Shown in pieces: positions 34,946 to 47,730 of a stretch of DNA of 64,000 nucleotides. The DNA lies in contig JAODUO010000113.1 of NCBI GenBank assembly GCA_025642075.2, positions 432,501-496,500 of the forward strand, in the 5' to 3' direction. The translations under genes were made by a program, and so were the position numbers. The first letter of the stretch is position 1. Every line of letters begins with the position of its first letter. Below the pieces are notes generated by a model. The model worked only from the letters and a program-made list of their open reading frames with translations, did no database searches and had not been told where the DNA came from. The DNA is from Ridgeia piscesae. Lineage: Eukaryota > Annelida > Polychaeta > Sabellida > Siboglinidae.

Positions 34946-36427
34946 ACTGGAGCGTCAAACTCTCGACTAGGAAAACCCGGGTTTAAATACTGTGCTACCA
35001 TGTCGAACCTTGGCAAGTTCATTCACTAGTTCATTCAGCTGAGTAACTGGCTATGGACAGTGTTGGATATTTGTTTATGAGTAGTCTTCGTGCATTAATT
35101 GTAGTGTGGCTTAATGCTTCCCAGAGAAGTCGAGCTGGTGTTCAATAGGACAGGTTCACCTTGATCAGTCCTATAATAAGAACTTACCTTGTATAGCTGG
35201 GAAGTACTTAAAGACACCAGTTCTCTGATGGGGGATGTGAGGAGAGTACAGGTGCCCTGACGAATCATAAGAGGGAACTGCCAGCATCATGTTCGAGTTG
35301 TAAATCACAGAATTGTTATCGATCATGTGCACTGCCCTGATAAGCAGCAGAAATTGACTCATACATCACATGACCCGTTGCCTAGCAAAAGGTTCATGAA
35401 ATCATCAAACATCTGGGACGTTCAGATATTCCCTTGTGTAAACAAATTTGAAATTCAAGTGCACAATTGTCTTTCTTTTGGCAGTTGTTTGCTCAGATAT
35501 AGCATACTGGATAAAGAGGTTTGGTTACTGAGAGTCAGCTGTGTCCTGTAGCTATGTGAAAAGTTTGTTTTAAACATTTTCATGCAGCCAGAGTTTATGC
35601 TATCGGATGATAATGTATTACATTCAGTTACAATACACTTGGTACACTGTGATATTGGGGGTATAACGCAATTATGGTAATGTACTAAATGCATTAAGCC
35701 TCTTTGTAGTGATGGTACACATACACGGTTCCTTGACTTCACTAATATCGACCCAATTATGGCACTGGCAATCAGAAGTGTATAATAGAACAAACAGTTA
35801 CAGTTTTTAAAACAAACAAAATCTACAGCACCAAAATGAAATGAAAATGTCACGCACTGACAATAGCAATGCGGCATCTTTGGAAGGTTCTGTGTGTCAC
35901 CGTGACGTTGATTGCACTTAAACAGGTGACAAATCACTCCCTGTCATTAGTATCAGTTGCCGACAAGTAGTCTGTAGACTGTCCGAACCATACCAGGTGT
36001 CACACAGAACTTCTGTGTCAACGTCAGCTGCAGCGGTTGCCTTTTCAAATGTATTTATACATTTATTTATAGCTTGGCCGGTCACAAAGTAGACCACCTA
36101 GAAACGTTCAAGTACTTATCAGAAATGCATTAGGATAATTAAATGTTTGTTTACAGAGGAAAACCGAAAAAAGCTCATTAATTTTACAAGACCTACCTGC
36201 TTGTTATAAGCAGTGAATGGTTATCTGGGTGTTGTATAAATTTAGTAACTTGTCTACGTCATGAGACAACTGTTGCATTCAGTAACTAAAGCCGCATACA
36301 TTTTACATTGCTGTCAAACCTGGTTTTATGGTTACCTTGCAATTAAGGTCACATGTGAAATTCACAAGTCATACGTAATGGTGGATTATATGAAATTGGC
36401 CCCACTAATATGGTCACATTGCTGTTA
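34946..36427. other. No recognised gene
   Basis: AT-rich DNA. ORFs at 35327-35551 (+) and 35455-35937 (-) have no recognisable domain and no convincing splice context. Confidence 0.4.
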
Positions 36428-36868
36428 GGTCACCTGTTCAGTCCCAAGGGTGATCCTAATATAAAGGCTTCACTGAAATACATACAATAACCCAAGGGTG
36501 ATCCTACTAGAAAGGCTTCGCTGTGATACATACAATAACCCAAGGGTGATCCTAATAGAAAGGCTTTGCTGTAATACATACAATAACCCAAGGGTGTCCC
36601 TAATGTAAAGGTTTCACTGTAATACTTACAATAACCCAAGGGTGACCTTACTGGAACGGTTTCACTGTAACACATACAATAACCCAATGGTGAACCTAAT
36701 GGAAAGGTTTCACTGAAATACATACAATAACCCGGAGGTGACACGAATAGAAAGGTTTTGCTGTAATATATACAATAACCATAGCGTGGCCCTAATATAA
36801 AGGTTTCACTGTAATACATACAATAATTCAAGGGTGACCCTAATAGGAAGGTTTCACTGTAACACATA
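36428..36868. repeat. Minisatellite, 48-bp unit, about 9 copies
   Basis: The unit contains AATAACCCAAGGGTGATCCT then AATAGAAAGG and TTTCACTGTAATACATAC. The period is 16 codons, giving the 145-codon minus-strand ORF (repeated SETFLLGSPLGYCMYY). A coding use is unlikely because units diverge at random positions. Confidence 0.92.
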
Positions 36869-37576
36869 AAATATAGAATGCTGCAATTCTGGACAAGTAC
36901 AGTTGTTGATCATGTAAAAGCAAATGACAGCAATATATGAAAAATTAAAACGACCCCGTAGAAGACATATCGGTAAATTGGCGAAACATCTGACGTGTGC
37001 GTCATAAAGCAATATTTCATGCCTCTTCCTCAGTTCAATTGTCTGTTACATTTATAACTCATGGTCTGCCATAGTTAATACCACTCTGCCCTCGACCTGT
37101 CAATGTCCACAGCGTCACACAGCCTGATTTACTGACGTGTCATCGTGTTGTCCTTGGTCAGTGAATTGTTCCTCCCTGCACTCGTATATGTGTCACAGCC
37201 GGCTTGACCCTTGACTTGTCCGTACCAGCAAACGTGAGTCCACCTCACAGAGATGTGAAGATGGATGTTGTGTTGACCCTATAGTGCCGGCCGCAGCCTT
37301 ACAGTGCTGAGTCTGTTAGTGTGTTGCAATTAAAGATTGTTGTCCGTCCTTCCGCCTCACACCGGAAATGGTTTGTTTCCTTTCGAAATGAGTTGTGGGC
37401 AAGAGTGATGACTGTTGCATCTTTGTCAGATGTGAAGGTGTTCCGGTGCAGTTCATGCGTGTGAGAGTGTGTCCTGTTATGTTTGAATTTCCGAGCCAGG
37501 AGTTTGGGTCACACAGGGAAGGAGTGTTGTTTTGGTTGAAAACAGCTACATGTAGACACGTGAAAACAATACTCAT

Positions 37577-37858
37577 TGGGTGTGTGTGTGTGCGCGTGCG
37601 TGCGTGCGTGTGTGTGTCACCGTGTGTGTGTCACCGTGTGTGTGTCACCGTGTGTGTGTCACCGTGTGTGTGTCACCGTGTGTGTGTGTCACCGTGTGTG
37701 TGTCACCGTGTGTGTGTGTCGTGTGTGTGTGTGTCCGTGTGTGTGTGTGTCACCGTGTGTGTGTGTGTCACCGTGTGTGTGTCACCGTGTGTGTGTCACC
37801 GTGTGTGTGTCATCGTGTGTGTGTCACCGTGTGTGTGTCACCGTGTGTGTGTCACCGC
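37577..37858. repeat. Minisatellite, 12-16 bp unit CACCGTGTGTGTGT
   Basis: About 19 units made of a GT run punctuated by CACC, varying in length by steps of two (GT slippage). Frames coding Cys/Val/His are artefacts. Confidence 0.92.
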
Positions 37859-38744
37859 ATGGTTATTTGCATGGTCTACATGCATGCATGGTTACTTGCA
37901 TGCATGTATACATAGAGAAATGTAAATTTAAACATTAACTTTAATGTGCATTTAATAACATTTCATTGATCCATGTTTTAAATTAAACAAGAATGTTTGA
38001 AAAAGAAAGCTGGAAATTAAATGTTTCAATATCACTTCAACTAGTTTGTCCAGAATATTCTTGGCAGGATGTGTCCTTAGGCCATCTTGTGTATGCAATA
38101 CCTTGATGGTCCCTGATAGATTGATTTCAATCCAGGCTTTTTACAAGATTCGCCTGTGTAAATTTACACCCACTGGCGGTTCATTCTGTCTCGTTCTATT
38201 CTCAGCCGAAACCTGTCATTTGTGCAGAGGTTCTCGTCAGAATATCGTGAAGTCAGCCGTTTTTTTCGCAACGCAATATGTGATAAAATGTCAAGATGGA
38301 TGCTGATTAACCATGCGAAATCGCGATGTGCCCCTGTAGGCATTCAATAGAACTGTTGTTTACTCGTACGTGTGGATGATTAGAAATCAGTCAACGACGC
38401 GGATGCGTGCTCACTGGACAGACGCGCACAGCACCTAGTTATATATCAAACACATCAAGACAACCCACACACTACTCGTAGATCCAATTAAGCGGCTGGC
38501 ACAAGAATTTCCAGTGGTCACCTGGAAAACTAATTTTTGACATTGTGAAATGGAAATTGTTATTGTTAGGACACCTGCATTTGTTAAAAAATAGCGTTCA
38601 TTCAAAACGTGACGTTATCACAACCCTTGACCACTAGATATTCCCAAAAGTACATGGTCTTGTTTAAGATGTGCAGCTTTTACAACATGTAGAACCAAGT
38701 GTTTTATTGTAGTAATTAAATAAAAATAAATAAACTTCCAGACA

Positions 38745-39170
38745 AAAGAAATATGTTGTAGTAGTTAGCTACTAATTATGCCAATGTACATCACAAACAG
38801 CTACTAAATATTTCAACAAACATCACATATATTCCATCATATATCATGGAAAATATTAGTAATTACACAGACAAATAACACAGGCAATTAGCTACTGATT
38901 ACTGCAACATACATCAAAGACAGTTACCTACTGATTACTTGAACACATCGCAGGCAATTAGCTACTAATTACCAGTACATACTCCAACATTCATCACAAA
39001 TAGTTAGCTACAAATTACTCCAACATACAATACAGTGGATTAGCTACTAATAACTCGAATGTACAACACATAAGTTACTTACTGGCTACACCAACATACA
39101 CCACAGACAGCTGTTAATTACTTCAGCATTCATTACAGGTGGTTTAATCACAGACAGTTAATTATTTCAA
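38745..39170. repeat. Diverged ~40-bp tandem repeat, left half
   Basis: Units built on CAGTTAGCTACTAATTACTC and CAACATACATCACAGG. The same unit resumes at 40519-40865 after the Tc1/mariner element, so the transposon landed inside the array. Confidence 0.8.
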
Positions 39171-40518
39171 TACAGTCATTTGCAAACGTTTAAGACCAGG
39201 CACGGTTATTAAGCATTTTACTGCATGGCATCAGATTGAATTAAAATTAATGTTTGATTGCGTCATCCTATTTGGGCCTTGAAACAATATGCCTGGTCAG
39301 TACTTCCAGTCACTTGTTTGCTGCTGTCAGTATTGGTTATAGGAATGTTTTTTATTTTGTATTCATCCCTGAAATGAGCTAAAAATCATCCTTGAAAGAA
39401 ATTCTCTACGGGCCCAAATAGTGACTCTGCATGGAGAAGGATATATGGAAAGAGACATGAGTGCTAAACTATGTTATTTCAAGGCAGCCCACAACCATCG
39501 TCAAATTCAATACTAATGGCATGTTTTGTGACAGTAAAAGGAGTGGTCGTCTACAGAAAACTACGCTCAGGGATGACCATGGAATGAGATGCATCAATGA
39601 GCTCAGACAAGAAAATGTGGGCTGCTTTACGCGTAAAAGGTACGAGAATATGTCTCAGTACCTCTGTGAGATGTTGGGGCACGGAATTTGGGGTCTCAAG
39701 TCAAGCGTGGAAGCCACGCCTGACACCTGGGATGGAAAAAAACAGAGTGGACTTTGCCAGACGACATCACCACTGGACTCTCTCGCGCAGTGGAAGAAAG
39801 TGTCATTCTCAGATGACTCGATCATGCACGAGTTTATACCTCGCAAGAGGCACATTAGGTGGCCAGTAGGTAAGCGACTAGATGAGTGAGAACTATACAG
39901 CAGCCACAAGGAAACAGCAGCCAAGTGAGATGATTCGGGGTGTCATGTCATGTTTTGGTCTGTATTTTATTCCGCCTAACACCTCTGTGAATGGACCTAG
40001 ATATGTGGAGGTGCTGCAGGAGAAGCTGAAACTATATATGGACATCCACCAGTGTACGATGTTCCCGCAAGGTGGCACTCCATGTCACCTGTTCCAGGTA
40101 GCCACTGATTCCCTCAAGAAAAACTGAATCTCTGTGCCGGAATGGCCCATATCTAAATCCCATTGAGCACCTATGGACTATATTGAGGGATAACATGGCA
40201 GAGAGACAACCATCGACTGCTCAGAACTTGAAACAAGTTATCAAGGACGTTTGGGTCACCGAAATCACCCAGGGGTACTGTGTATCTCTGGTTCCTAGCC
40301 GGCCTCGTCATATCCAGGTGGTCATTGACAGCAAAGAAGGTCACACTGCAAACTGAGGAGTAGAGACACTGACATGTTTGGATGACTTAACACTTCATCT
40401 TATGTTGTACTGTGTTTATTTGGAGAAATAAACTGACGTAATGTTATGTGAAGGCCACAAACCATCGTTTTGTCAAATTTCTTTATCAAATCTTGTCTAG
40501 CTTTTGCAAATGACTGTA
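39171..40518 (+). mobile_element. Tc1/mariner-type DNA transposon, complete ends, dead transposase
   Basis: Both ends are visible. The left end TACAGTCATTTGCAAA (39171-39186) is matched by its inverse TTTGCAAATGACTGTA at 40503-40518, with the expected TA at each border (TA target duplication). The element is ~1.35 kb, normal for the family. It lies inside a minisatellite. Confidence 0.9.
39455..40360 (+). pseudogene. Tc1/mariner transposase pseudogene
   Basis: The reading jumps between frames: KRSGRLQKTTLRDDHGMRCI (helix-turn-helix part), LTPGMEKNRVDFARRHHHWT, KVSFSDDSIMHEF (region of the first catalytic Asp of the DDE/D triad), RKRHIRWPVGKRLDE, PPNTSVNGPRYVEVLQEKLK, then YLNPIEHLWTILRDNMAERQ (C-terminal motif) and VIDSKEGHT at the end. 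At least four frame changes and several stops make it inactive. Confidence 0.9.
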
Positions 40519-40865
40519 CAGTGTATATACCACAGGCATTTAGCAAGTAATTAGTTAAAGCATACATTGCAGGCAGTTACCTACTAATTATTCCAGTATG
40601 AACCACAGGCCAATTACTGACTAATTAATCAATATACATTGCAGGAAGTTAGCTACTAATTATTCCAATATAAACCACAAGCATTTAGCTGCTAATTAGT
40701 CAGCATACATTGCAGGCAGTTAACTCCAAATTATTCCAATATACACCACAGGCAATTATCAACTAATTAATCAATATACATTGCAGGCAGTTAGCTACTA
40801 ATTACTCCTCCAAGAATCATCACAGACAGTTAGATACTGATTACACCAACATACATACTAGACCA
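40519..40865. repeat. Diverged ~40-bp tandem repeat, right half
   Basis: Continues the array at 38745-39170, with units such as GCAGGCAGTTAGCTACTAAT and TATTCCAATATACACCACA. The copies here are a little more regular than on the left side. Confidence 0.8.
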
Positions 40866-41394
40866 CACATAGTTGGTATCTAAAGATTGATGTCATAGTA
40901 GCCTGGTTAAGTTCACCCCATGAGCTGAGCGATTGGTTATGTTCCCAGCATTGACAATCAATAAATGACTCTTTGTAAAGCACTTAGACTGATCGCTCGA
41001 AGTGACGATAATGATGGCCATGTCATCAAGTACTCGTGGCAGTTGCTGTATGCAGGCGCGCGTGCATACACACGGAGATGTGGCAAATAAATCTCTTCCG
41101 GCACGGAGCAGGCATAATAGATAGGTTCGTTTTTATATTAGGCACCTTTCGCATGCTCTGTGTCGAAGGATGGAAGCCGTTACGTGTGTTACAAATGTCC
41201 TTGTCACTGTGAGGTGACTGTGGGATAAGGCGAGGGGGTTGTGTCTCTTGCATCCTGGACTCTCGACAATTTGTGTTCAACAAGCTGACGATGGAAATAA
41301 TTTCATTTAATAACTAAATTTATCCATTACTGTACACTGGGTGTATTGACTAAACTAAACAAAGTGATATTATTGCCATTGTTCGATTGGCAAG

Positions 41395-41760
41395 ATTTTA
41401 ATAAGATTGCCATCTGGAGAATTCACTCTGGATAGTAGGTGGATGTCTACTGAAGTGTTTCACTTATCAGAAGTCCAACTGATTGTTGTCTAGAAGTAGA
41501 CATATATTCACCTCTTCTGATGCTTGTGTTGATTTTATAGTTAAACATTTTGGTAACACTCGTGCAATCAGCTGATAATGTTTTCCTTTCCTTTACAGCC
41601 CTCTGTTGGAATGAGTTCTTTCTGATATTTAATCTAGACTACTGCTGATGTCACTTTGTGTTCATAGTCTTTCTATATTTTGTAACTGGAAAAAACCAAT
41701 ATTTGTATCAGCATTTTCATAATAACTCGATATCAAACACATGGGCTTTAGGGGCTGAAT
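41395..41760 (-). mobile_element. Diverged copy of the CR1-like LINE 3' end (in copy A)
   Basis: Aligned by eye to 7340-7700: shared blocks include AAGATTGCCATCT, GTCCAAC, TTGATTTTATAGTTAAACAT, CAATCAGCTGATAAT and AATATTTGTATCAGCATTTTC. It is much older than the copies at 7330 and 30848; no open frame remains. Confidence 0.65.
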
Positions 41761-42685
41761 ATAGAATTACCTCGCACATATTTAGGGATTCGGGTTCTGT
41801 TTTGGGTGTAGGTTTTTGGTGATCCTAGAGGTGTTATTTGGTTAGCTTCAACCAAAGAGGGCAAATCAAGGTCGGTTTTTGGCCAGCATCAAGTGGGGTG
41901 CAGTTCTACGTTTCTGGTTACATTTCACAAATTTCAGCCCTATTTTTACACCCGTCTGAAATGAACTGAGCCCATCCAACAGGTGGACGGTGTGGGGGTG
42001 GATGGACCACAACGTTAATGTGCTCCTCAGTTATTTCAACAACAAAATCATACACAGTGCTGACCAGAGGATAAATTGACCAGTCCATAGTTATCCAGGG
42101 CTGTGTCCACTGCAAGCTGTGGTCAGTGTGGTTGTTCTGTGGTCATTACAGCTGCTGAAGATTGGGACAGATCATTAGTGGTTTCCATCCAGGTGACTGT
42201 GGTGACCTTTTTAAAAACGATGCAAGGTAGTGGTACATATTTTATCACAATGCCATAAGTTACATCAGATAATTTTATCATTTTAATAAAATCTGCCATT
42301 GTCTCAATACAACCAACACCAGAAAAGAAATGATGTCGAATGCATTAAAACAAAATTTACATGTCCTAAACCTTTCTATATGCCCAGATGCTGTCAGCCG
42401 TCACTGTCAACTTGAGACAGGTGTCCTCACGTCTCTTGTATTGGACGGGGTTCAATTTAAACAGGGTGTCTTAGCATTTGTGAAAATAAATATCAGTCTC
42501 GCAAATATTTATGTGTCCATTATACTTTTGTCTGCATGTCTGTCTGTTATGATTTGGAGGGAGTGTCTGTGCAAATATATACACTCAAGTACTTTAAATG
42601 TGCAATGTAAAATCTTACACAGAATAAACGAATCTGCCAGGACATTTTAAGGCTAGTAACATTTTATCTTGACCAAAAAACCTGA

Positions 42686-43081
42686 ACCAGTGGACAGTTG
42701 CCTAGAGGACAGTTGCCTAGAGGACAGTTGCCCAGTGGACAGTTTCCTAGAGGACAGTTGCCTAGAGGACAGTTGCCCAGCGGACAGTTGCCTAGAGGAC
42801 AGTTGCTTAGAGGACAGTTGCCCAGTGGACAGTTTCCTAGAGGACAGTTGCCCAGTTGACAGTTTCCTAGAGGACAGTTGCCCAGTGAACAGTTTCCTAG
42901 AGGACAGTTGCCCAGTGAACAGTTTCCTAGAGGACAGTTGCCCAGTGGACAGTTGCCTAGAAGACAGTTGCCCAGTGGACAGTTTCCTAGAGGACAGTTG
43001 CCCAGCAGACAGTTGCCTAGAAGACAGTTGCCCAGTGGACAGTTTCCTAGAAGACAGTTGCCCAGTGGACAGTTTCCTAGA
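42686..43081. repeat. Minisatellite A, 30-bp unit made of two 15-bp halves
   Basis: The halves are GACAGTTGCCCAGTG and GACAGTTTCCTAGAG; about 26 half-units. 15 is a multiple of three, so several frames on both strands are open (209 and 180 codons); these are not genes. Confidence 0.95.
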
Positions 43082-44694
43082 GCAAATAAATCTCTTCCGG
43101 CCCGGAGCAGGCATAATAGATAGGTTCGTTTTTATATTAGGCACCTTTCGCATGCTCTGTGTCGAAGGATGGAAGCCGTTACGTGTGTTACAAATGTCCT
43201 TGTCACTGTGAGGTGACTGTGGGATAAGGCGAGGGGGTTGTGTCTCTTGCATCCTGTACTCTCGACAATTTGTGTTCAACAAGCTGACGACGGAAATAAT
43301 TTCACTTAATAACTAAATTTATCCATTACTGTACTCTGGGTGTATTGACTAAACTAAACAAAGTGATATTATTGCCATTGTTCGGTTGGCAAGATTCTAA
43401 TAAGATTGCCATCTGGAGAATTCACTCTGGATAGTAGGTGGATGTCTACTGAAGTGTTTCACTTATCAGAAGTCCAACTGATTGTTGTCTAGAAGTAGAC
43501 ATAATTATATTCACCTCTTCTGATGCTTGTGTTGATTTTATAGTTAAACATTTTGGTAACACTCGTGCAATCAGCTGATAATGTTTTCCTTTCCTTTACA
43601 GCCCTCTGTTGGAATGAGTTCTCTCTGATATTTAATCTAGACTACCGGGTACTGCTGATGTCACTTTGTGTTCATAGTCTTTCTATATTTTGTAACTGGA
43701 AAAAACCAATATTTGTATCAGCATTTTCATAATAACTCGATATCAAACACATGGGCTTTAGGGGCTGAATATAGAATTACCTCGCACATATTTAGGGATT
43801 CGGGTTCTGTTTTGGGTGTAGGTTTTTGGTGATCCTAGAGGTGTTATTTGGTTAGCTTCAACCAAAGAGGGCAAATCAAGGTCGGTTTTTGGCCAGCATC
43901 AAGTGGGGTGCAGTTCTACGTTTCTGGTTACATTTCACAAATTTCAGCCCTATTTTTACACCCGTCTGAAATGAACTGAGCCCATCCAACAGGTGGACGG
44001 TGTGGGGGTGGATGGACCAGAACCTTAATGTGCTCCTCAGTTATTTCAACAACAAAATATACACGGTGCTGACCAGAGGATAAATTGACCAGTCCATAGT
44101 TATCCATGGCTGTGTCCACTGCAAGCTGTGGTCAGTGTGGTTGTTCTGTGGTCATTACAGCTGCTGAAGATTGGGACAGATCATTAGTGGTTTCCATCCA
44201 GGTGACTGTGGTGACCTTTTTAAAAACGATGCAAGGTAGTGGTACAGATTTTATCACAATGCCATAAGTTACATCAGATAATTTTATCATTTTAATAAAA
44301 TCTGCCATTGTCTCAATACAACCAACACCAGAAAAGAAATGATGTCGAATGCATTAAAACAAAATTTACATGTCCTAAACCTTTCTATATGCCCAGATGG
44401 TGTCAGCCGTCACTGTCAACTTGAGACAGGTGTCCTCACGTCTCTTGTATTGGACGGGGTTCAATTTAAACAGGGTGTCTTAGCATTTGTGAAAATAAAT
44501 ATCAGTCTCGCAAATATTTATGTGTCCATTATACTTTTGTCTGCATGTCTGTCTGTTATGATTGGGAGGGAGTGTCTGTGCAAATATATACACTCAAGTA
44601 CTTTAAATGTGCAATGTAAAATTTTACACAGAATAAACGAATCTGCCAGGACATTTTAAGGCTAGTAACATTTTATCTTGACCAAAAAACCTGA
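43082..44694. repeat. ~2.0-kb tandem duplication, copy B (unique part)
   Basis: Near-identical to 41083-42685. The ORF of 106 codons seen in both copies (42330 and 44339) differs by few residues but has no recognisable domain, and its conservation is explained by the recent duplication. Confidence 0.93.
43385..43770 (-). mobile_element. Diverged CR1-like LINE 3' end (in copy B)
   Basis: Duplicate of 41395-41760, carried along by the segmental duplication rather than by a new insertion. Confidence 0.65.
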
Positions 44695-45669
44695 ACCAGT
44701 GGACAGTTGCCTAGAGGACAGTTGCCTAGAGGACAGTTGCCCAGTGGACAGTTTCCTAGAGGACAGTTGCCTAGAGGACAGTTGCCCAGCGGACAGTTTC
44801 CTAGAGGACAGTTGCCCAGTTGACAGTTTCCTAGAGGACAGTTGCCCAGTGAACAGTTTCCTAGAGGACAGTTGCCCAGTTGCCCAGTGAACAGTTTCCT
44901 AGAGGACAGTTGCCCAGTGGACAGTTGCCTAGAAGACAGTTGCCCAGTGGACAGTTTCCTAGAGGACAGTTGCCCAGTGGACAGTTTCCTAGAAGACAGT
45001 TGCCCAGTGGACAGTTTCCTAGAGTACAGTTGCCCAGCGGACAGTTGCCTAGAGGACAGTTGCATAGAGGACAGTTGCCCAGTGGACAGTTTCCTAGATG
45101 ACAATTGCCTAGCAGACAGTTGCCTAGATTACAGTTGCCCAGTGGACAGTTGCTTAGAGGACAGTTGCCCAGTGGACAGTTTCCTAGATGACATGTGCCC
45201 AGCAGACAGTTGCCTAGATGACAGTTGCCCAGTGAACAGTTTCCTAGAGGACAGTTGCCTAGCGGACAGTTGCCTAGAAGACAGTTGCCCAGTGGACAGT
45301 TTCCTAGAGTACAGTTGCCCAGCGGACAGTTTCCTAGAGGACAGTTGCCCAGTGGACAGTTTCCTAGAGTACAATTTCCCAGTGGACAGTTTCCTAGAGT
45401 ACAGTTGCCCAGCGGACAGTTTCCTAGAGGACAGTTGCCCAGTGGACAGTTTCCTAGATGACAATTGCCCAGCAGACAGTTGCCTCGATGACAGTTGCCC
45501 AGTGGACAGTTGCTTAGAGGACAGTTGCCCAGTGGACAGTTTCCAAGAGGACAGTTGCCCAGTGGACAGGTGCCCAGTGGACAGTTGCCTAGAGGACAGT
45601 TGCCCAGTGGACAGTTTCCTAGAGGACAGTTGCCCAGTGGACAGTTTCCTAGAGGACAGTTGGCCAATG
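44695..45669. repeat. Minisatellite B, same 15/30-bp unit, about 65 half-units
   Basis: It is about 2.5 times longer than array A, so it has expanded or A has contracted since the duplication. All frames are nearly open (ORFs up to 280 codons on each strand). A few GACAGTTGCC-like traces remain near 45850-45900 on the other strand. Confidence 0.95.
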
Positions 45670-46724
45670 GTAAAAATATAGACATTTGATTTAAGAGTGG
45701 CAAAAAATACCATTTTTTAAAATAAAATCATGAAATGTAATAAAATAAATAAACTACTTATAAGTATGGATTAAATTATCTGTTTTGGTTAGGGACTTTT
45801 TTACATTTATTGAAATTTGTGGTCACTGATCAAGTGTCCAGTTTTTTTTAATTTGACCACTGGGCAAGTGTCTATTAGGCGACTGTCCACTGGGAACTTG
45901 ACCTACACGTACCAAGTGCCAGCCACCTAGTTTCCGTGAAAATGCCCAATTAATCACTTCCTCGAACACCGGTCCGGCCGAAATGATGCTGGACGTGATG
46001 TTTAAGAAATAAGTGGACATAACCTTACGGTTTTATGGCCTTTTTGCCTAATCAATCGTGGGACAGCTGCCAGTAGATTTACGTCTCCGGTCCGTCACTG
46101 TGACGCTGCGGCAGTGACCACAAGGTGTCCAGATGTTGTGGTCACTTCTAAAGGACAACATTCCCCGTGACTTATCGTCAAGGTTTATAGTGCATTCTGT
46201 CCCCAAATATAAACACCTGTTAAAGCACCTGTGCTCCGGTGACGTCAAATGTTTTGATATAAAACCAAAGCGCCACACACAGTTGTGTAAATCACTAAGT
46301 TTACACCGGTTCCATGCTTCCGCAACCCGCGTGTGACGTCTGGTGGTGGGAAAATATATGTGAAACGAGCGGTTTTATGTGTACTGTTACAGTTATATTT
46401 GTTTGGTAGAGCTGTTGTGGATTGGTGGTAGAAAATGTCTGTATGGTGTGAAGTTCGCTATTGTTACAACTAGTCATTCGCTGTTATTTCCCATCATGTT
46501 TTTATCTGTTCTGCATTCCTTCCTAAATACAACTACTCAACCAGAAGACCAGCTATTCTCTTCATTAATCATTTATTTTCCATTCGTTCACACAACAAAT
46601 GGACTGTTTCACTACTAAGATGTGAACTCATGCAGAAGAAATCCACCATTAAGCAGGTTCCGTTGTTAACTTTAAGGAGCATTTTTTAAATGCAGAAGCC
46701 CAATGCTATATCGCTGGGCACACT
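45670..46724. other. No recognised gene
   Basis: Short ORFs (e.g. 46133-46336 plus, 46048-46278 minus) lack domain support. No splice-consistent exon was found. Confidence 0.4.
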
Positions 46725-47730
46725 ATTTCAGTGACACACCAGTGAAAGGTGTCCCAGTGGGGCGGTCCTGGTGATAGTTACCTGGGGACACTATTTCAGT
46801 GACACACCAGTGAAAAGTGTCCCAGTGGGGCGGTCCTGGTGATAGTTATCTAGGGACACTATTTCAGTGACACACCAGTGAAAAGTGTCCCAGTGGGGCG
46901 GTCCTGGTGATAGTTATCTAGGGACACTATTTCAGTGACACACCAGTGAAAGGTGTCCCAGTGGGGCGGTCCTGGTGATAGTTACCTGGGTACACTATTT
47001 CAGTGACACACCAGTGAAAAGTGTCCCAGTGGGGCGGTCCTGGTGATAGTTATCTAGGGACACTATTTCAGTGACACACCAGTGAAAGGTGTCCCAGTGG
47101 GGCGGTCCTGGTAATAGTTATCTGGGGACACTATTTCAGTGACACACCAGTGAAAAGTGTCCCAGTGGGGCGGTCCTGGTGATAGTTACCTGGGGACACT
47201 ATTTCAATGACACACCAGTGAAAAGTGTCCCAGTGGGGCGGTCCTGGTGATAGTTATCTGAGGACACTATTTCAGTGACACACCAGTGAAAAGTGTCCCA
47301 GTGGGGCGGTCCTGGTGATAGTTATCTAGGGACACTATTTCAGTGACACACCAGTGAAAGGTGTCCCAGTGGGGCGGTCCTGGTAATAGTTATCTAGGGA
47401 CACTATTTCAGTGACACACCTGTGAAAAGTGTCCCAGTGGGGCGGTCCTGGTGATAGTTATCTGGGGACACTATTTCAGTGACACACCTGTGAAAAGTGT
47501 CCCAGTGGGGCGGTCCTGGTGATAGTTATCTGAGGACACTATTTCAGTGACCCACCAGTGAAAAGTGTCCCTGTGTGGTGGTCCTGGTGATAGTTATCAG
47601 AGGACACTATTTCAGTGACCCACCAGTGAAAAGTGTCCCTGTGTGGTGGTTTTGGTGATAGTTATCAGAGGACAATATTTCAGTGACCCACCAGTGAAAA
47701 GTGTCCTGGTGATAGTTATCAGTCTACAGG
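46725..47730. repeat. Minisatellite, ~68-bp unit, about 15 copies, hairpin in each unit
   Basis: The unit contains GGACACTATTTCAGTGACAC, then ACCAGTGAAAAGTGTCCCAG, then TGGGGCGGTCCTGGTGATAG. GGACACT pairs with AGTGTCC and TTTCA with TGAAA in the same unit, so each copy can fold. The last units are degenerate (GTGTGGTGGT variant). Confidence 0.93.

Larger units (their letters stand above)
41083..43081. repeat. ~2.0-kb tandem segmental duplication, copy A
   Basis: Starts GCAAATAAATCTCTTCCGGC. It comprises a unique ~1.6-kb part with a diverged LINE tail, plus a 15/30-bp minisatellite at the end. It matches copy B (43082 onwards) with only scattered substitutions and a few small indels (offset 1,999 bp at the start, 2,009 bp near 42330). 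Confidence 0.93.

Noticed and set aside
42330..42650. 106-codon ORF conserved at 42330 and 44339
   Set aside because: Conservation is explained by the recent tandem duplication; no domain, no splice or signal features.
42653..45713. ORFs of 180-280 codons with Cys/Pro/Asp or Ser/Arg/Lys/Leu repeats
   Set aside because: The 15-bp period keeps many frames open on both strands; nothing else supports coding.
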